9,760 nucleotides of DNA, from NCBI GenBank assembly GCA_947474905.1, contig CANJKQ010000011.1:1-9760 (forward strand), in the 5' to 3' direction. Position numbers and translations under genes: made by a program. A model generated the notes under the pieces. The model had not been told where the DNA came from. It did not search any database and saw only the letters and a list, made by a program, of their open reading frames with translations. The stretch is from Pseudomonadota bacterium (GTDB lineage: Bacteria > Pseudomonadota > Alphaproteobacteria > Sphingomonadales > Sphingomonadaceae). This document shows, one piece after another, positions 6,780 through 9,760 of this stretch (position 1 is the stretch's first letter; each line of letters begins with the position of its first letter).

Positions 6780-9074
6780 TCAAAGCGGTCGCCCGTCTTC
6801 ATCCATCAACACTTCGCGGCGACCGACATGGTCGGGGCGCGAGACGAGCCCGTCTTTTTCCATCCGCTCGATCAGGCGCGCGGCCGAATTATAGCCGATG
6901 CGCATTTGCCGCTGCAGCCATGAGGTCGAGGCCTTTTGGCTTTCCGCGACCAGTTGGCGGGCGGCACGATATTGCTGATCTTCTGCCGAATCCTCGCCAT
7001 CGGGCGCGCCGTCCAGCGCGAAGCCGTCTTCGGGTTCTTCGGTGACCGAGGCGATATAATCGGGCTTGCCCTGGTCGCGCCAATGCTGGGCAACCGCCTG
7101 CACCTCGTCATCGGAAACGAACGGGCCATGGACGCGCGCAATCTGCTTGCCGCCGGGCATATAGAGCATGTCGCCCTTGCCGAGCAGCTGTTCGGCGCCC
7201 TGCTCGCCCAGGATGGTGCGCGAATCAATTTTGCTGGTGACGTGGAAGCTGATGCGCGTCGGCAGGTTGGCCTTGATCACGCCGGTGATGACGTCAACTG
7301 AGGGGCGCTGCGTCGCCATGATCAGGTGAATGCCCGCCGCGCGCGCCTTTTGCGCCAGCCGCTGGATGAGGAACTCGACATCCTTGCCCGCCGTCATCAT
7401 CAGGTCGGCCAGCTCGTCGACGATGACGACGATCTGCGGCAGCGGCTGATAATCGAGCTGTTCTTCCTCATAAATGGGCTGGCCCGTGTCGGGGTGATAG
7501 CCCGTCTGGACGCGGCGCCCGAGCGGCTGGCCCTTGGCGCGGGCGGCGCGCACCTTGTCATTAAAGCTCGCCAGACTGCGGACATTGACCGAGGCGAGCA
7601 TCCGGTAACGGTCTTCCATCTGCTCGACCGCCCATTTCAGCGCGCGCACCGCCTTGCCCGGCTCGGTGACGACGGGGGCGAGCAAGTGCGGAATGTCGGC
7701 ATACATCGACAATTCGAGCATTTTGGGGTCGATCATGATCATGCGGCACTGATCGGGCGTCAGCCGATAGAGCAACGACAGGATCATGCAGTTCAAGCCC
7801 ACCGACTTGCCCGAGCCGGTGGTGCCGGCGACGAGCAGGTGAGGCATCGGCGCCAGATCGGCGATGACGGGGTCGCCCGCGATATTCTTGCCCAGGATGA
7901 TGGGGAGTTGCGCGGTCTGATCGTCAAACTGCTCGCTGGCGATCAATTCGTGCAGGCTCACCATCTCGCGCTTGGCATTGGGCAGCTCGATGCCGATCAC
8001 GCTGCGGCCGGGAATGGTGGCGACGCGCGCCGAAATCGCCGACATATTACGCGCAATATCATCCGCCAGCGCGATGACGCGGCTCGCCTTCACGCCGCTT
8101 TCGGGCTCAAGCTCGTACATGGTGACGACCGGGCCAGGCCGCACCTCGGTAATCACGCCGCGCACTTTGAAATCTTCGAGCACCGATTCGAGCAGCCGGG
8201 CATTGCGCTCAAGCGCTGCCTTGTCGACCGCGCCGCCGGTCTTGGCCGGGCCTTTTTTCAGCAAATCGATGGGCGGCAGTCGGTAATTGTCGCGCAGGTC
8301 AAGGCTCGCCTGCTTGGCTTTGGGTTTGGGCGGCGCGGGCGCTATGCTGCGTTCGGCGATAACGGGGCCGGGGCGATCCTCTGGCGCGGCGACGGGGCGC
8401 GGGCGGGTCGGCGCGTCGATGCGCGGCGGGCGCGCCTCGTCTTCGGCCACCGTTTCCCGTCTGCTTTTCAGGTCGGGCAGTCGCAGCCGTTGCGGGGCTT
8501 GCCGCCAATCCACCTCGATCGCCACGGCATAGAGCGCGACGCCGCCCAGCGCCGTCACGGCCGCCAATGCCCGCGCGCCCCATAGCGACACCGATATCGA
8601 TCCGGCCACCCCGAGCAAGCCGCGAAGCCCGCCTGCCACGGCAAGGCCGGCGACGCCGCCATGCCCGGCGGGCAGCGTATTGATCGCCTGCGGCATCAGC
8701 AACGCCAGCGCCGTCGCGATCAGCACCACCCCCGCCACGGCTTGCGCCACGGTGCGGCCCCAACGCTGAAACTGCACCCCGCGCCACAGCCGCGCGGCCG
8801 CCATCGGCCCCAGCACGAGCAGCAACACGACCGGCCAGCCCATCATGCCGAGCAGCACATCGGCGAGCATCGCGCCCAGCGTCCCCAGCGCATTGGCGGC
8901 GGGCCCGCCCGCGGCGGTGCTGAACGATGGATCGCCGGGATGATAGGTGGCCAGCGCCAGCGCGACCAGCGCGGTCAGCGCCAATATGGCCATCGCCGCG
9001 ATCATCGCGCCGCTGCGCCGCGCGCCGGTGCGCAACGTGTCGCGCCACATGGGGCGTTGGGCGTGGCTCGCCAT
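6780..9074 (-). CDS. ftsK: DNA translocase FtsK
   Basis: A 764-residue septal DNA translocase that pumps chromosome ends apart at division and activates XerCD recombination. The N-terminus has about four to five membrane segments within residues 22-186 (for example AAMAILALTALVALALATY and AQAVAGVVLIATALALLMP). A short Pro/Arg-rich linker (about 191-262) replaces the long linker of E. coli FtsK. The alpha and motor domains follow: RGVITEVRPGPVVTMYELEP, Walker A VAGTTGSGKSVGLN (415-428), Walker B IVVIVDELADLMM (548-560), then MATQRPSVDVITG. A C-terminal gamma winged helix (about 703-756, TSWLQRQMRIGYNSAARLIE) reads polar KOPS sites. The ATG at 9074 has GGGA 7 bases upstream; a GTG at 9104 is in frame without a Shine-Dalgarno. 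A promoter lies at 9135-9163. It is divergent from the ubiH-like gene. Confidence 0.97.
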   Translation of the reverse strand: MASHAQRPMWRDTLRTGARRSGAMIAAMAILALTALVALALATYHPGDPSFSTAAGGPAANALGTLGAMLADVLLGMMGWPVVLLLVLGPMAAARLWRGVQFQRWGRTVAQAVAGVVLIATALALLMPQAINTLPAGHGGVAGLAVAGGLRGLLGVAGSISVSLWGARALAAVTALGGVALYAVAIEVDWRQAPQRLRLPDLKSRRETVAEDEARPPRIDAPTRPRPVAAPEDRPGPVIAERSIAPAPPKPKAKQASLDLRDNYRLPPIDLLKKGPAKTGGAVDKAALERNARLLESVLEDFKVRGVITEVRPGPVVTMYELEPESGVKASRVIALADDIARNMSAISARVATIPGRSVIGIELPNAKREMVSLHELIASEQFDDQTAQLPIILGKNIAGDPVIADLAPMPHLLVAGTTGSGKSVGLNCMILSLLYRLTPDQCRMIMIDPKMLELSMYADIPHLLAPVVTEPGKAVRALKWAVEQMEDRYRMLASVNVRSLASFNDKVRAARAKGQPLGRRVQTGYHPDTGQPIYEEEQLDYQPLPQIVVIVDELADLMMTAGKDVEFLIQRLAQKARAAGIHLIMATQRPSVDVITGVIKANLPTRISFHVTSKIDSRTILGEQGAEQLLGKGDMLYMPGGKQIARVHGPFVSDDEVQAVAQHWRDQGKPDYIASVTEEPEDGFALDGAPDGEDSAEDQQYRAARQLVAESQKASTSWLQRQMRIGYNSAARLIERMEKDGLVSRPDHVGRREVLMDEDGRPL

Positions 9075-9134
9075 GGCTATGTCCCGATCCGTTCGCCGAT
9101 TCACCGCGAAATGTGCACGCGATGTTCCGGTGGC

Positions 9135-9163
9135 AGAATCGCGCGTCCGGAGTCCCTCGTCAA
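9135..9163 (-). promoter_or_regulatory. Candidate promoter for ftsK
   Basis: On the minus strand TTGACG (9163-9158) and GATTCT (9140-9135) are separated by 17 bases. The -35 matches consensus at five of six positions; the -10 is weaker (three of six). Initiation near 9128 would leave a leader of about 54 bases before the ATG at 9074. In the other direction, TTGGCA at 9173-9178 is a possible -35 for the ubiH-like gene, but the matching -10 is poor. Confidence 0.45.
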
Positions 9164-9208
9164 GCGGCGCGATTGGCAGGGGGGCAGGGAAGCGTTAAGG
9201 CACGCCCT

Positions 9209-9760
9209 ATGTTTACCGCTGATGTCATCATCCTGGGCGGCGGGCTGGTGGGCTCCACCCTCGCTATCGCGCTCGACGCGCACGGGCTGTCCTCGGTCGT
9301 CATCGACCCTGCCGATCCCGACACCATGCTCGCGGCGGGATTTGACGGTCGCGCCTCGGCCATTGCCGCCGGTCCGCAGCGCATGCTCGACGCAATTGGC
9401 CTGGGCGATGATTTGGCCGGCAAGGGCTGCGCAATCACCGCGATTCGGGTGAGTGACGGGCTGGAGCCCGGCGCGCTCGATTTTGAACCCGCCGCTGATG
9501 ATGGCGCGCTCGGCATCATGTATGAAAACCGGCTGTTGCGGCAGCTGCTTTATCGGCGGGCGTCGGCGGCGGCGACGATCGACCTTCGCATGAAAACCCG
9601 GGCGCTGTCGGTTGAGCGCGGCGAGGCCGGGGTCACCGCGACGCTGAGCGATGGCAGCACCGTGACCGCCCCGTTGCTGATTGCCGCCGAGGGCCGAAAG
9701 TCGCCAACGCGTGAGGAAGCGGGCATCCGCATTGCGACGTGGAATTATCATCACAACGCG
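9209..9760 (+). CDS. UbiH/UbiF/COQ6-type FAD-dependent hydroxylase, N-terminal part
   Basis: The first 184 codons of a flavoprotein monooxygenase of the ubiquinone-biosynthesis hydroxylase family; the gene runs off the right edge, where about half of a typical 400-residue protein should remain. The ADP-binding Rossmann motif is at the N-terminus (VIILGGGLVGSTLAIAL, glycines 10, 11, 12 and 15). Next comes the family signature GFDGRASAIAAG (about 44-55), then YENRLLRQLL and the second FAD/NAD motif as LLIAAEGRKSPTREEAGI, where Glu stands in place of the usual Asp of the DG motif. These enzymes hydroxylate the quinone ring at the membrane using FAD and NAD(P)H. Which ring position is attacked cannot be told from this half. 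The ATG at 9209 follows AAGG with 8-base spacing. It is divergent from ftsK, 134 bases apart. Confidence 0.9.
   Translation, partial: MFTADVIILGGGLVGSTLAIALDAHGLSSVVIDPADPDTMLAAGFDGRASAIAAGPQRMLDAIGLGDDLAGKGCAITAIRVSDGLEPGALDFEPAADDGALGIMYENRLLRQLLYRRASAAATIDLRMKTRALSVERGEAGVTATLSDGSTVTAPLLIAAEGRKSPTREEAGIRIATWNYHHNA

Noticed and set aside
6707..6802. Upstream ATG extension of lolA to 6802.
   Set aside because: It would overlap the end of ftsK, adds 32 residues before a clear signal peptide, and the GTG at 6706 has a good ribosome binding site.
7326..8585. 419-codon open frame antisense to ftsK.
   Set aside because: It has the low-complexity Arg/Asp/His composition of an antisense shadow in high-GC DNA, no domain and no ribosome binding site. 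ftsK on the other strand is unmistakable.

Overview
This is an ordinary chromosomal housekeeping region of a GC-rich alphaproteobacterium. Gene content and protein style (a DUF3576 lipoprotein before leuS, the order ftsK-lolA-xth-ribA, and a YggS/HAD pair beside a ThiE-like gene) suggest Sphingomonadales, something like Sphingomonas or Sphingopyxis. That placement rests on recalled gene neighbourhoods, not on a database search. I see no mobile element, CRISPR array, tRNA, rRNA or phage gene, and coding density is high throughout. Genus is not resolved.

Layout. Bases 1-1117, minus strand: a DUF3576 lipoprotein followed by the 5' part of leuS, which runs off the left edge, with a credible promoter upstream of the lipoprotein. 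Bases 1313-2047, plus strand: an uncharacterised exported protein with an outer-membrane beta-barrel ending, read from a GTG start. Bases 2061-2603, minus strand: a divergent ThiE/TenI-like protein. Bases 2626-3971, plus strand: a PLP-binding YggS protein overlapping a HAD phosphatase. Bases 3968-9074, minus strand: in transcription order ftsK, lolA, a structured non-coding stretch ending in an intrinsic terminator, xth (exonuclease III), and ribA with a degenerate RibB half. Bases 9209-9760, plus strand: the 5' part of a UbiH/COQ6-type FAD hydroxylase, cut by the right edge and divergent from ftsK.

How the genes fit together. The set covers translation (leuS), envelope biogenesis (lolA, lipoprotein, barrel protein), chromosome segregation (ftsK), DNA repair (xth) and cofactor metabolism (ribA, yggS, ThiE-like, ubiH-like). 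Several pairs look translationally coupled: yggS/HAD share ATGA and xth/ribA share GTGA. The convergent HAD and ribA genes end on the same CTAG.

I found no convincing undescribed defence or mobile system. The points most worth a second look are the structured RNA candidate between lolA and xth, the apparently dead RibB domain fused to an intact GTP cyclohydrolase II, the ThiE-like protein lacking expected catalytic residues, and the unnamed outer-membrane protein.
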